Assembly: GCF_025137375.1 (NCBI RefSeq)
Contig: NZ_CP073720.1
Span: 830,501 to 894,500 of the forward strand
Direction of reading: 5' to 3'
Length of the DNA stretch: 64,000 nucleotides
Origin: Dactylosporangium fulvum
GTDB lineage: Bacteria > Actinomycetota > Actinomycetes > Mycobacteriales > Micromonosporaceae
Made by a program: the position numbers and the translations under genes. The notes under the pieces are model-generated. The model was not told the DNA's origin and did no database searches. It worked only from the letters and a program-made list of their open reading frames with translations. The stretch's first letter is position 1, and each line of letters begins with the position of its first letter. Shown one piece after another: positions 24,894-33,443 of the stretch.

Positions 24894-25682
24894 TCAGCAG
24901 CTGGCCGTGGAGGTGATCACCAGCTTGCCGTCGCCGGTGCGGATCGAAACGCCCGCCGTGCCCGCGCGGTAGGCGAACACCTTCGGGTCGTCGAGGACCA
25001 CGGCGGCCGGTGGAACCGTCGTCCGGGCCTTCGCGGCGTCGCCCGGCGCCGTTGCCTCCACCGTCCACAGGGCGCCGCCCGACGGGCACGTCAGCCTGTG
25101 CGTCGACCAGGATTCGGCACTCTGGCCCAGCGTGTCCAGCACCGCCTGGACGGGGGCACGGTTGGCGCTCTCCGACGGCGGGGTCGTCTCCGTGACCGCC
25201 TTGTCCTGCACCCGGCAGCCGGTGTCGACCGTGAACCGCACCGTCCCCGGCGCGGTCACCCCGCCGCGCATCGCCACGAAGTTGCCCGCGTCGGCGTTCA
25301 GCACGTGGGAGGACGCGGTGTGGGTCACGCTCGCCCCGTAGCCTGCGGGGAGCGCCGTCTTGACCCGGTCCAGCACCGCCGGCTCCTGGTCCTTTTTCGT
25401 GTAGACGATGAGCACCCGTTCGAAGCGGGTGCCCTCACGGGCCGACGTCACCCGGCAACTGCGCTCCGTGCGTGTGTACCCGCCGAGGACACCCACCGTC
25501 GTGGCCGGGTCGAGCGCGGCGTAGACGTGCCCGAGCGCTGTGTCCATGGTCGGCAACGCCTCAGCGATCGTCGTCTGGTCACGGGACGTCGGACGGTCGT
25601 TGCGGTACGAGTAGTAGGCGAGCCCGCCTATGACGAGCGCCCACGCGGCCACACCGGCGACGATCCAGTGACGACGTTTCAC
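24894..25682 (-). CDS. Membrane-anchored hypothetical protein
   Basis: The 262-residue protein has a basic N-terminus and one helix (KRRHWIVAGVAAWALVIGGL AYYSY, residues 2-25), so it is a type II membrane or exported protein. The exported part has four or five cysteines (ERSCRVT, DTGCRVQ, RLTCPSG, final C) that may form disulfides. The C-terminus KVFAYRAGTAGVSIRTGDGK LVITSTASC is beta-strand-like. No family is recognised. GTG 25682 has GGAGCG just upstream. It is the last gene on this strand before the pit terminator and lies downstream of the sseA-DUF1416 pair, perhaps as a separate unit. Confidence 0.65.
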   Translation of the reverse strand: MKRRHWIVAGVAAWALVIGGLAYYSYRNDRPTSRDQTTIAEALPTMDTALGHVYAALDPATTVGVLGGYTRTERSCRVTSAREGTRFERVLIVYTKKDQEPAVLDRVKTALPAGYGASVTHTASSHVLNADAGNFVAMRGGVTAPGTVRFTVDTGCRVQDKAVTETTPPSESANRAPVQAVLDTLGQSAESWSTHRLTCPSGGALWTVEATAPGDAAKARTTVPPAAVVLDDPKVFAYRAGTAGVSIRTGDGKLVITSTASC

Positions 25683-25768
25683 CGCTCCATCCTCGCAGCC
25701 GGAAAGCGTGACGCCGCCAGCCGGGGTTGGGCCCGGCGGGCGGCGTCACGTTTCCAGGAAAGGCGAAC

Positions 25769-26080
25769 TCAGCCGACGGAGACGGCAACCTCGTTGATCC
25801 CGCGGTCCGCGGCGAGGGTGGCGTCGCCGTTGCCCTGCCGGGACAGGGCGCGCAGCGTCCACGTCCCGGGGGCGGCGAAGAACCGGAACTGCCCGGCCGC
25901 CGAGGTCACGACCTCGGCGGTGAACTCGCCGGTGGAGTCGAGCAGGCGCACGTACGCACCGCCGACGGGCCCGTCACCGGAGTTCACCACGCCGGTGATC
26001 ACCGTTTCCTTCTCGACGTCCACGCTGGCCGGGATCGGGGCGCTCTGCGAGGGCGCGCCGCAACTGTCAACAGCACTCAT
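25769..26080 (-). CDS. DUF1416 protein (sseA-associated)
   Basis: This 103-residue protein matches the actinobacterial DUF1416 family, which usually lies right after the thiosulfate sulfurtransferase gene, as here (22 bp downstream). It has a conserved cysteine near the start (MSAVDSCGAPSQ). A prealbumin-like beta-sandwich follows: ETVITGVVNSGDGPVGGAYV, RLLDSTGEFTAEVVTSAAGQ and FRFFAAPGTWTLRALSRQGN. The exact role is unknown. Co-transcription with sseA, and the early Cys, suggest it works with sulfane sulfur transfer; that is inference from gene order. Confidence 0.82.
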   Translation of the reverse strand: MSAVDSCGAPSQSAPIPASVDVEKETVITGVVNSGDGPVGGAYVRLLDSTGEFTAEVVTSAAGQFRFFAAPGTWTLRALSRQGNGDATLAADRGINEVAVSVG

Positions 26081-26102
26081 GATCTCAAACCTCCGGCGAT
26101 GA

Positions 26103-26954
26103 TCAGGCCTGGCCGGGCTCGTCGCCAAGGGCGACGGGCACGCCGACCAGCGAGCCGTACTCGGTCCAGGAGCCGTCGTAGTTGCGCACGTCGTTGTGGC
26201 CGAGGATCTCCTTGAGGACGAACCAGGTGTGGGACGAACGCTCACCGATCCGGCAGTACGCGACGGTCGGCTTGCTGTCGTCGAGGCCGGCGGCCTTGTA
26301 CAGGTCGCGCAGCTCGTCGTCGGACTTGAACGTGCCGTCCTCGTTGGCCGACTTGCTCCACGGCACGGACAGCGCGGTCGGGATGTGGCCCGGGCGCTGC
26401 GCCTGCTCCTGGGGCAGGTGGGCGGGGGCGAGGAGACGGCCCGCGAATTCGTCGGGGGAACGGACGTCGACCAGGTTGGCCACGCCGATGGCCTTGACCG
26501 CGTCGTCGCGGAAGGCGCGGATCGACAGGTCCTGGTCGTGGGCGGCGACGTAGGTGGTGGCGGGGCGGCTGACCTCGTCCTTGTTCAGCGGACGGGCGTC
26601 GAGCTCCCACTTCTTGCGGCCGCCGTCGAGCAGCTTGACGTCGCCGTGGCCGTACAGCTTGAAGTACCAGTACGCGTAGGCCGCGAACCAGTTGTTGTTG
26701 CCGCCGTAGAGGATGACGGTGTCGTCGTTGCCGATGCCCTTGCTCGACAGCAGCGCCTCGAACTGCTCCTTGTTGACGAAGTCCCGGCGGACCTGGTCCT
26801 GCAGTTCCGTCTTCCAGTTGATCTTGACTGCGCCGGGGATGTGCCCGCCGTCGTAGGCGGTCGTGTCCTCGTCCACCTCGACGAAGACGATGTTGTCGGC
26901 ACTGATGTTCTGCTCGGCCCAGTCGGCCGTGACCAGGGCGGACTCTCGACTCAT
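26103..26954 (-). CDS. sseA: Thiosulfate sulfurtransferase (rhodanese)
   Basis: The 283-residue enzyme moves sulfane sulfur from thiosulfate or mercaptopyruvate to an acceptor. It has two rhodanese domains. The inactive N-terminal one includes DGGHIPGAVKINWKTELQD and ILYGGNNNWFAAYAYWYFKL. The catalytic C-terminal one carries LVDVRSPDEFAG and the active loop AYCRIGERSSH with the persulfide cysteine C234. It matches the SseA/CysA-type actinobacterial proteins over full length. ATG 26954 is the clear start, with GGGAGAGC upstream. A cysteine-rich leader peptide is encoded about 200 nt upstream on the same strand, so expression is probably tied to cysteine supply. Confidence 0.92.
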   Translation of the reverse strand: MSRESALVTADWAEQNISADNIVFVEVDEDTTAYDGGHIPGAVKINWKTELQDQVRRDFVNKEQFEALLSSKGIGNDDTVILYGGNNNWFAAYAYWYFKLYGHGDVKLLDGGRKKWELDARPLNKDEVSRPATTYVAAHDQDLSIRAFRDDAVKAIGVANLVDVRSPDEFAGRLLAPAHLPQEQAQRPGHIPTALSVPWSKSANEDGTFKSDDELRDLYKAAGLDDSKPTVAYCRIGERSSHTWFVLKEILGHNDVRNYDGSWTEYGSLVGVPVALGDEPGQA

Positions 26955-27090
26955 AGGTGTTTGCTCTCCCAGGGAACGATGTGGAGTGGGTCGAGTCGAC
27001 ACACGGGTCGGGGTGTACACCGCGCCGCGCGCGACCCATTTAGGACGGATCACGGTTTCGGCGACGGGTCTGAGAAGCCGGCGAAAACGG

Positions 27091-27110
27091 CCCAAACCCA
27101 TCGGTCTGGG
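27091..27110 (-). promoter_or_regulatory. Possible stem-loop in the sseA leader
   Basis: On the minus strand CCCAGACC-GAT-GGGTTTGGG can form an 8-bp stem with one mismatch, between the leader peptide and sseA. It could be part of an attenuation structure responding to ribosome stalling on the Cys codons. Only the potential pairing is visible. Confidence 0.3.
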
Positions 27111-27158
27111 GCGCCGCTGCCTCGAGCCGTTAAGAGAGCACGCTGCGCGGCCGCACCA

Positions 27159-27233
27159 TCAGGAGCGGCAACACAGGCAGGTGGCCACGCGGCACAGGTC
27201 GACCGCGCGCCGCCGAGTGAGCAGCATGCTCAT
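27159..27233 (-). CDS. Cysteine-rich leader peptide upstream of sseA
   Basis: A 24-codon reading frame on the minus strand encodes MSMLLTRRRAVDL followed by CRVATCLCCRS and TGA. It has four Cys codons, three of them within its last six residues. The TRRR-VDLCRVA pattern is that of the short leader peptides found in actinobacteria before sulfur-metabolism genes. It lies about 200 nt before sseA on the same strand. TAGGCT ends 8 nt before its ATG, so the transcript is probably almost leaderless. Ribosome pausing at the Cys codons when charged tRNA-Cys is low could control sseA by attenuation; mechanism inferred, peptide similarity recognised. Confidence 0.72.
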   Translation of the reverse strand: MSMLLTRRRAVDLCRVATCLCCRS

Positions 27234-27282
27234 GGTCTGGGAGCCTAGCATCGCCGAGCGTGTCGGCCCAGGGTCCGTCAGG

Positions 27283-28053
27283 TCACTGTCCGCTGAGCTT
27301 GACGTTTTCGGCCGACGCGCTGACCAGCAGGCCGGTGTCGGTCGTCTGCACGTTATTGACGACCAGGTTGTACGGCAGGCCCGGCAACCGCACGCTGACC
27401 TGCAGGCGGCTCTGGTTGGCCCGGATGAAGTCGTTGACGTACTTCGGCAGGTTCCCCTGCTCGGAGGTCACCTCGTCGAGCTTGAACCGGACCTTGCCCG
27501 TCTCGACCACCATGCTGCCCCGGGCGATCAGGGTCACGTTGATGCCCTGGTAGGACAGCGGGATCCGCATCTCGATCCGGTTGTCGACCACCTTGAGGTC
27601 GACCTGCGACGGGTCGATCTGCGACGGAAGCCCGGCGAGCTCCAGCAGTGGACGCACGTTTTCCCAGCTCATCGAGGCTGTCCCGGCCACGACGCCGGCC
27701 ACGACGTCGCCGGTGCCGTTCATCAGGTCGCGGGCGTCGGCCTGCACCGACCGCGCCTCGATCGTCAGGTCGTTGAGCTTGACGTTGTCGATCTGCGGCT
27801 GGGTGAGGGAGATCGTGATCTTCTTGTACTCCCCGGCGACGACCTGGGTCAGGAAGGGGAACCCGGTCACGTCGACCCTGGGGTCACCCTCGTACTTCAC
27901 GGAGTTGGCCGCCAGTTGGTTGCGCGTCTCCTTGGTGATCCGGTCCTCGGCGACACTCGCCGCGACACGGTCGACGACAAAGAGCCCGCCGCACAGGATG
28001 ATCGCCAGAACGATCAGCACAATGCCGATCTTGGCTCTTCGAGTCGTCGCCAC
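27283..28053 (-). CDS. DUF2993 family protein
   Basis: This 256-residue protein has an N-terminal membrane anchor (KIGIVLIVLAIILCGGLFVV) and an exported beta-rich body. The body matches the actinobacterial DUF2993 family: DRVAASVAEDRITKETRNQL, DVTGFPFLTQVVAGEYKKIT and SQVDLKVVDNRIEMRIPLSY. The family has a bactericidal/permeability- or SMP-like lipid-binding appearance, but its function is not settled. ATG/GTG use is unremarkable and AAAGGAG precedes the start at good spacing. It shares the strand with the downstream sulfur genes but is 50 bp upstream of the leader peptide, probably an independent unit. Confidence 0.82.
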   Translation of the reverse strand: MATTRRAKIGIVLIVLAIILCGGLFVVDRVAASVAEDRITKETRNQLAANSVKYEGDPRVDVTGFPFLTQVVAGEYKKITISLTQPQIDNVKLNDLTIEARSVQADARDLMNGTGDVVAGVVAGTASMSWENVRPLLELAGLPSQIDPSQVDLKVVDNRIEMRIPLSYQGINVTLIARGSMVVETGKVRFKLDEVTSEQGNLPKYVNDFIRANQSRLQVSVRLPGLPYNLVVNNVQTTDTGLLVSASAENVKLSGQ

Positions 28054-28147
28054 GACGCTCCTTTCAGCTGCCTGCCAAGACGATGAGGTATGCCATGCCG
28101 ACGTACCCAGACACCAGGATTTCGTACCCTGGCAACCTCACTGCGAC

Positions 28148-29098
28148 CTATAAGAGCAGTAGCCAGCTGGCAACGTACGCGGCCGGTGCGGCGAAGGCGA
28201 ACGCGCCGATCGGACCCTGGATGTGCTGGGCCAGCCAGAGGGCCGGCTCGTCGCCGTCCACCCGGCGGCTCGCCTCGGCGTAGCCGACCGACAGGTCGAC
28301 CATCACCGCCACGATCGCGGTGACCAGGCCGGCCAGGGCGCTGGGCAGCGGGCTGAGCCCGTCGAGGTAGTTGCCGATCGCGCCGGCGGCGCCCGTGCCG
28401 ACCATCGCGCCGAGCACCACGCCGGCGCCGCCCCGGGGCACCTGCGGTGCGATGCGGGGCAGGGCCGCGACGGCGTCGGTGAACCTGGCGACGAACAGGG
28501 CGATCCCGGCCGCCGCCAGGCACGCCACGATCGCCTGGGTGCCGTGCGGGATGCGGCCGAGCACCACCAGGCTCGCGAAGGACACCACACCGAGTGTCAC
28601 CACGAGTGACGAGCCGAGCGACTCGGTGACCCGCTGCCGGCCGGCGGGGCGGGTCAGCTGGCCGACCACCCCGACGATGAACCCGGCCGCGGTCACATAG
28701 GCCAGCGGCGCGAGCGACGCCGGCCGGGTGAACACCGCGGCGACATCGGTGCCGATCGCCACCGCGAGTCCGACACCGCCGACCACCCGCGGCGCCGGCG
28801 GCTGGCTCGCGATGGTCCACACGCCGACGAAGAGCGCCTGCACACCGAAGATCACCACGGCGTACGACTCATGGGTGGTCTGTGCGCCGACCACGAGACC
28901 GACGGTCATCAGCAGGGCGAAGCCCGCGATGCCCAGGGAGAGCAGCCGGCGGACGGGCGGCAGCGGCGCCATCTGCTCCGCGGAATGCTCGGCGGAGTGC
29001 TCGTTCTCCGGGTCGCGGGGGCGACGGCGACGGGGCGCCGGCTCGGTGGCCGGAGGCCAGGCTCCGTGGTCCTCGGCGGGCGGCGGGGTAGCGGGCAC
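28148..29098 (-). CDS. Multi-pass membrane protein of unknown function
   Basis: The 316-residue protein begins with a polar Pro/Arg/Glu-rich stretch (about 55 residues). About eight hydrophobic segments follow, starting with LLSLGIAGFALLMTVGLVVG and ending with IGAFAFAAPAAYVASWLLLL. Charged loops are short and there is no obvious catalytic or transport motif. It looks like an integral membrane protein restricted to actinomycetes. GTG 29098 was chosen; the frame is open to 29209 with an ATG, so the N-terminus is uncertain. Divergent from glnR, with regulatory DNA between. Confidence 0.6.
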   Translation of the reverse strand: MPATPPPAEDHGAWPPATEPAPRRRRPRDPENEHSAEHSAEQMAPLPPVRRLLSLGIAGFALLMTVGLVVGAQTTHESYAVVIFGVQALFVGVWTIASQPPAPRVVGGVGLAVAIGTDVAAVFTRPASLAPLAYVTAAGFIVGVVGQLTRPAGRQRVTESLGSSLVVTLGVVSFASLVVLGRIPHGTQAIVACLAAAGIALFVARFTDAVAALPRIAPQVPRGGAGVVLGAMVGTGAAGAIGNYLDGLSPLPSALAGLVTAIVAVMVDLSVGYAEASRRVDGDEPALWLAQHIQGPIGAFAFAAPAAYVASWLLLL

Positions 29099-29283
29099 GC
29101 CCCGATGGTGCCAGAACACACGCTCCGGGGCCCGTGCGGGATGACCGGAAATCGACAGTGGGCCGTGCCGTGGGCGGGGCGGTTGACTGGAGCGCTCCCA
29201 CAATCGCATATCATGTTGACGGAAACGGTGGGGTGTGGCTCACCCAACTGTCTCGAACAACGGTCGGACAGGTCGCAAAACGC

Positions 29284-29299
29284 GAATACTCCGATATTC
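29284..29299 (+). promoter_or_regulatory. Inverted repeat in the glnR promoter region
   Basis: GAATA-CTCCGA-TATTC, a 5-bp inverted repeat with 6-bp spacer, lies in a relatively AT-rich stretch 120 bp before glnR. It could be an operator or promoter part; no assignment to a known GlnR box was possible. Confidence 0.25.
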
Positions 29300-29420
29300 T
29301 CGTGCGGGATAGACCTACAACGCCCGCCAGAGTTGCCGGGACGACATGGAGCCGCCGCCCTTGCCGTTGGGCGCTACAGCGCCCGAGTGCGGAGGCGCGC
29401 CGCGGCGACGGAGGTGACTC

Positions 29421-30122
29421 GTGGAGATTCTGCTGCTGACCGCGGCTCCCGCGGGCCAGGTGGTGCTGCCAGGCCTCGACCTGCTGCCCCACACTGTGCG
29501 TACCGCACCCCGAGACGTCCGCACCCTGGTGAGCGGCCCGAGCCCCGACGCTGTCGTGGTCGATGCCCGCACCGAGCTGGCCGACGCCCGCGCCACGTGC
29601 CGCATGCTGCACGCCACCGGCCTGGGTGTCCCGCTGCTCGCCGTGGTCACCGAGGCCGGCCTGGTCGCTCTGCACGCCGACTGGGGCCTCGACGACGTCA
29701 TCCTGGCCACCGCCGGTCCCGCCGAGATCGAGGCCCGGCTCCGCCTGGCCGTCGGCCGGCTCAACTCCGCGGCCGCCGCGAGCGGCGGGATGATCAAGGC
29801 CGGCGAGCTTTCCATCGACCCCGACACCTACGCCGCGAAGCTCAAGGGTCGCCCGCTCGACCTGACCTACAAGGAGTTCGAGCTGCTCAAGTTCCTCGCG
29901 CAGCACCCCGGCCGGGTCTTCACCCGGGACCAGCTCCTGCGCGAGGTGTGGGGTTACGACTACTTCGGCGGCACCCGCACCGTCGATGTCCATGTGCGGC
30001 GGTTGCGCGCGAAGCTCGGCTCCGAGTATGAGTCGATGATCGGCACCGTGCGCCAGGTGGGGTACAAGTTCGTGGTCCCGCCGGCCCGCCCGCTGCACGA
30101 GTCGGAGCCCGTAAGAGTCTGA
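29421..30122 (+). CDS. glnR: GlnR, nitrogen-response regulator (OmpR family)
   Basis: The 233-residue orphan OmpR-type regulator controls nitrogen assimilation genes in actinomycetes. The N-terminal receiver is atypical: VVVDAR with D48, [20 protein letters not shown] and RLRLAVGRL. The C-terminal winged helix is nearly invariant with known Gln[41 protein letters not shown] and [23 protein letters not shown] 29421 has GAGGTG upstream. No histidine kinase is adjacent, as usual for GlnR. Its place next to the pst phosphate genes, with mshD between, may matter because PhoP and GlnR cross-regulate in streptomycetes. Confidence 0.93.
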   Translation: MEILLLTAAPAGQVVLPGLDLLPHTVRTAPRDVRTLVSGPSPDAVVVDARTELADARATCRMLHATGLGVPLLAVVTEAGLVALHADWGLDDVILATAGPAEIEARLRLAVGRLNSAAAASGGMIKAGELSIDPDTYAAKLKGRPLDLTYKEFELLKFLAQHPGRVFTRDQLLREVWGYDYFGGTRTVDVHVRRLRAKLGSEYESMIGTVRQVGYKFVVPPARPLHESEPVRV

Positions 30123-30150
30123 CCGGCCCGGCGCCAGTTACATTTAGGCC

Positions 30151-31077
30151 GTGCTGCGACGTTCCGACCATCTCTCCGCCGACCAGGTCGAGCAGGTGCT
30201 CGCATTGATGCGGGCCGCCGGCGACACCGACGGCGCATTGCCCCTCTCCGAGCACGTGGTGCTGCACCTGCGCCACGGCGGTGCGGCGCCGGCCGTCCAT
30301 CTGCTCGCCGAGGACGGCGGCATCGTGGTCGGATACGCACACATCGACACCACCGACGCCGTCGAGGGCGCCTCCGCCGAGCTGGTCGTGCATCCGCTGC
30401 ACCGCCGCAAGGGGCTGGGCCGTGCGCTGGTGACCGAGGCGATGCGGGTCGCCGACGAGCGCGCCGACGGCCGCCTGCGGTTCTGGGCGCACGGCGACCA
30501 CCCGTCCGCGTCGGCGCTCGCCATCCGGCTCGGTTTCGACCGGGCCCGCGTCCTGCTGCAACTGCGCCGCTCGCTGGTCACACCGCTGGACGAGGTCGTG
30601 CTGCCATCGGGTGCGCGCCTGCGCGCGTTCCGGCCGGGCGCGGACGACGCGGCGTGGCTCGACCTCAACGCCGCCGCCTTCGCCGACCACCCGGAGCAGG
30701 GCAAGTGGACGCTCGACGACCTGCACGTCCGGCTGCGGGAGCCGTGGTTCGACGCCGACGGCTTCCTGCTCGCCGAGTCCGAGGACGACGGGCGCCTGCT
30801 CGGTTTCCACTGGACGAAGGTCCACGGCGGCGGCGCCGGGGAACAGGAAGCCCACGAGCCGATCGGTGAGGTCTACGTGCTGGGCGTGGCGCCCGGCGCG
30901 CACGGCGGCGGACTGGGCCGGGCGCTCACCCTCGCCGGCCTCTGGCACCTGCGGGGCCGCGGCCTTGCCCAGGCGATGCTGTACGTCGACGAGAGCAACA
31001 CCCGGGCCGTGCGGCTCTACCAGCGCCTGGGTTTCGTCCGTTGGTCGAACGACGTTTCCTTCCAGAGGACGCTCTGA
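30151..31077 (+). CDS. mshD: Mycothiol synthase (acetyltransferase)
   Basis: The 308-residue enzyme performs the last step of mycothiol synthesis, acetylating Cys-GlcN-Ins with acetyl-CoA. It has two GNAT domains. The degenerate N-terminal one includes VHPLHRRKGLGRALVTEAM and WAHGDHPSASALAIRLGF. The catalytic C-terminal one includes EVYVLGVAPGAHGGGLGRAL and MLYVDESNTRAVRLYQRLGF. These match MshD strongly. GTG 30151 is preceded by TACATT with a 6-nt gap, which suggests leaderless transcription. mshA, the first pathway enzyme, is at 53583-54896. It lies between glnR and the pst operon. Confidence 0.94.
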   Translation: MLRRSDHLSADQVEQVLALMRAAGDTDGALPLSEHVVLHLRHGGAAPAVHLLAEDGGIVVGYAHIDTTDAVEGASAELVVHPLHRRKGLGRALVTEAMRVADERADGRLRFWAHGDHPSASALAIRLGFDRARVLLQLRRSLVTPLDEVVLPSGARLRAFRPGADDAAWLDLNAAAFADHPEQGKWTLDDLHVRLREPWFDADGFLLAESEDDGRLLGFHWTKVHGGGAGEQEAHEPIGEVYVLGVAPGAHGGGLGRALTLAGLWHLRGRGLAQAMLYVDESNTRAVRLYQRLGFVRWSNDVSFQRTL

Positions 31078-31128
31078 GGCATCTGACCTCGGCAGTGCAA
31101 AAAGGGCACCATGCATCTCCGCTGGGCA

Positions 31129-31139
31129 GTTCACCCAAC
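31129..31139 (+). promoter_or_regulatory. Upstream PHO-box half-site
   Basis: GTTCACCCAAC matches a single 11-bp PHO unit 45 bp upstream of the main pstS PHO-box. It may be an auxiliary PhoP site. Confidence 0.45.
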
Positions 31140-31183
31140 GGCCAACTGTCCTCCGACCAGCCGTCATCCAGGACCAAGGACCT

Positions 31184-31205
31184 GTTCACCCTCCGTTCAC
31201 TCACC
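31184..31205 (+). promoter_or_regulatory. PHO-box (PhoP-type operator) of the pst operon
   Basis: Two adjacent 11-bp direct repeats, GTTCACCCTCC (31184-31194) and GTTCACTCACC (31195-31205), match the PhoP binding unit of actinomycetes, about 120 bp before pstS. Induction under phosphate limitation is inferred. Confidence 0.82.
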
Positions 31206-31325
31206 CCCGGAGGGGTAGTTACCTGCCGCTCTTAGCGTCGCCTTCAGTCGACGACCTGCGTCGGCCTTCCGACCGACCTCCCCAGGGCAATCGGAAGACG
31301 GAAACATCCCGACGAAGGGACCGCA

Positions 31326-32441
31326 GTGAACTTCAAGCGGCACGGCCTCATCGCCGGCATCGCGCTCACCGCGACGCTCGCGCTCGCCGCGTGCGGCTCG
31401 GACAACGAAACCCCCAGCGCTACTGGCAGCAGTGGCTCCGCCGGCGCCCCCGGTGGCATCAGCTGTGCTAGCGGATCGCTTACTGCTCAGGGTTCGTCCG
31501 CCCAGAAGAACGCCATGGACGAGTGGATCAAGGCGTATCAGCTGGCCTGCTCCGGTGCCAAGATCGACTACCAGCCGACGGGCTCCGGTGCCGGCATCAC
31601 CGCGTTCAACGGCGGCACGGCCGACTTCGCCGGTTCCGACTCCGCTCTGAAGGACGGCGACGAGACGACCAAGTCGACCGCTCGCTGCGGTGGTAGCCCG
31701 GCGCTGAACCTGCCGATGGTCACCGGCCCGATCGCGATCGCCTACAACCTCGACGGCGTCAAGGACCTGCAGCTCAAGCCCGAGACGCTCGCGAAGATCT
31801 TCTCCGGCGCGGTCAAGACGTGGGACGACGCGGCCATCAAGGCGGACAACCCCAGCGCGACCCTGCCGTCGACGCCGATCCTGGCCGTCCACCGCTCGGA
31901 CTCCTCCGGCACCACCGAGAACTTCACCGACTACCTGACCAAGACCGCCGCCAGTGCCTGGACCTTCGGCAAGGACAAGGTCTGGAAGGCCCAGGGTGGT
32001 CAGGCCGAGAAGGGCTCCGACGGCATCGCCGGCGCCGTCAAGAAGTCGGCCGGATCGATCGGCTACGTCGAGTGGTCGTTCGCCAAGGCCAACTCGCTGA
32101 GCACCGCCAAGGTCTACAACGGCGCCGGTGAGTACACCGCGCTGACCGGTGCGGCCGCCGGCAAGACCGTCCAGGGCGCGAAGGTCGTCGGCACCGGCGA
32201 CGACCTGAAGCTGTCGATCGACTACGCCACCAAGGAGGCGGGCGCCTACCCGATCATCCTGGTGACCTACGAGATCGTCTGCAGCAAGGGCACCCCGGCC
32301 GACAAGCTCCCGCTCGTCAAGAGCTTCCTCGGCTACACCGCCAGCGCCGACGGTCAGAAGGCCCTCGACAAGCTGGGCTACGCCCCGCTGCCCGAGTCGG
32401 TCCGCGCCAAGGTCGAAGCCTCCATCAAGAACCTGGCCTGA
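31326..32441 (+). CDS. pstS: Phosphate ABC transporter substrate-binding lipoprotein
   Basis: The 371-residue protein captures phosphate outside the membrane and passes it to PstCA. The signal peptide ends in lipobox LAAC with C23 as the lipidated residue, followed by a Ser/Gly-rich linker. The binding-protein body shows LTAQGSSAQKNAMDEWIKAY, QPTGSGAGITAFNGGTADFA, GSDS, and VHRSDSSGTTENFTDYL, which supply the phosphate-contacting Ser, Asp, Arg and Thr. GTG 31326 follows GAAGGGACCGCA. A two-unit PHO-box lies upstream. It heads the pstSCAB operon. Confidence 0.95.
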   Translation: MNFKRHGLIAGIALTATLALAACGSDNETPSATGSSGSAGAPGGISCASGSLTAQGSSAQKNAMDEWIKAYQLACSGAKIDYQPTGSGAGITAFNGGTADFAGSDSALKDGDETTKSTARCGGSPALNLPMVTGPIAIAYNLDGVKDLQLKPETLAKIFSGAVKTWDDAAIKADNPSATLPSTPILAVHRSDSSGTTENFTDYLTKTAASAWTFGKDKVWKAQGGQAEKGSDGIAGAVKKSAGSIGYVEWSFAKANSLSTAKVYNGAGEYTALTGAAAGKTVQGAKVVGTGDDLKLSIDYATKEAGAYPIILVTYEIVCSKGTPADKLPLVKSFLGYTASADGQKALDKLGYAPLPESVRAKVEASIKNLA

Positions 32442-32453
32442 CAGGAACTCTCC

Positions 32454-33443
32454 TTGAGTCAGCAGACCATGCCCACCACCTCCGCCGGTTCGCCCGGCGG
32501 AGGTGGCGGTCTTCCTCCGCGCAAACGCTTCGGCGGAGACGTCGTCTTCCGCGGCACCGCGACGGCAGCCGGCTCGATGGTGCTCGTCATCATCGCGGCC
32601 ATCGCCGTCTTCCTCGTCGTCAAGGCCATCCCGGCCATTCAGGACGACACGGCCAACTTCTTCACCTACAAGGAATGGTTCACCGACGGTGACCAGCCGA
32701 AGTTCGGCATCGCCGCGACGGTGTTCGGCACGATCCTGACCGCCGCGCTGGCGCTGCTCCTGGCGGTGCCGGTCGCACTGGGCATCGCGCTGTGCCTGTC
32801 GCACTACGCGCACCGCCGGGTGGCCACCACTCTGGGCTTCGTCATCGACCTGCTCGCCGCCGTGCCGAGCGTCGTCTTCGGCCTCTGGGGCCGCGACTAC
32901 TTCTACGAGCCGGTCACCAATCTCTCGAAGTGGCTCCATGACACGTTCGGCTGGCTGCCGATCTTCGGCGGTGACGGCCCCTACGGCAAGTCGATCCTGC
33001 TCGGCTCGATCGTGCTCGCGATCATGGTTCTGCCGATCATCACCTCGTTGTCCCGTGAGGTCTTCATGCAGACCCCGCCGGAGAACCAGGAGGCCGCGCT
33101 CGCCCTCGGCGCGACGAAGTGGGAGATGATCCGCACCGCCGTGCTGCCCTACGGCAAGGCCGGCATCATCGCCTCGGTCATGCTCGGCCTCGGCCGCGCG
33201 CTCGGCGAGACCATCGCCCTCGCCCTCACGCTGGGCAGCGTGTTCACCATCAGCTTCAACCTGCTCGACCCGGGCGGCGTCACGATCGCCTCCAACATCG
33301 CCAACCGGTTCGGCGAGGCCAACGACCTCGGCCGCGGTGCCCTCATCGCCTCCGGCCTGGTGCTGTTCGCCATCACGCTGGTCGTCAACATGGCCGCGCG
33401 CGCCATCGTGTACCGGCGCCGTGAGTTCGTCGGGAGCGCATGA
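32454..33443 (+). CDS. pstC: Phosphate ABC transporter permease
   Basis: The 329-residue inner-membrane permease has an extended cytoplasmic Gly/Pro-rich N-terminus and then six helices. The EAA loop that contacts PstB is QEAALALGATKWEMIRTAVLPYGKAGI. LGRALGETIALALTLG is the conserved PstC/PstA stretch, with GLWGRDYFYEP just after helix 3. TTG 32454 is preceded by AGGAAC; an in-frame ATG at 32469 is an alternative. It is 12 bp after pstS and its stop overlaps the pstA start (ATGA). Confidence 0.94.
   Translation: MSQQTMPTTSAGSPGGGGGLPPRKRFGGDVVFRGTATAAGSMVLVIIAAIAVFLVVKAIPAIQDDTANFFTYKEWFTDGDQPKFGIAATVFGTILTAALALLLAVPVALGIALCLSHYAHRRVATTLGFVIDLLAAVPSVVFGLWGRDYFYEPVTNLSKWLHDTFGWLPIFGGDGPYGKSILLGSIVLAIMVLPIITSLSREVFMQTPPENQEAALALGATKWEMIRTAVLPYGKAGIIASVMLGLGRALGETIALALTLGSVFTISFNLLDPGGVTIASNIANRFGEANDLGRGALIASGLVLFAITLVVNMAARAIVYRRREFVGSA

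Noticed and set aside
24234..26102. A 622-codon open frame on the plus strand over pit, the membrane-anchored protein and DUF1416
   Set aside because: Its composition is Arg/His/Gly-rich without any domain, and it lies across well supported genes in other frames.
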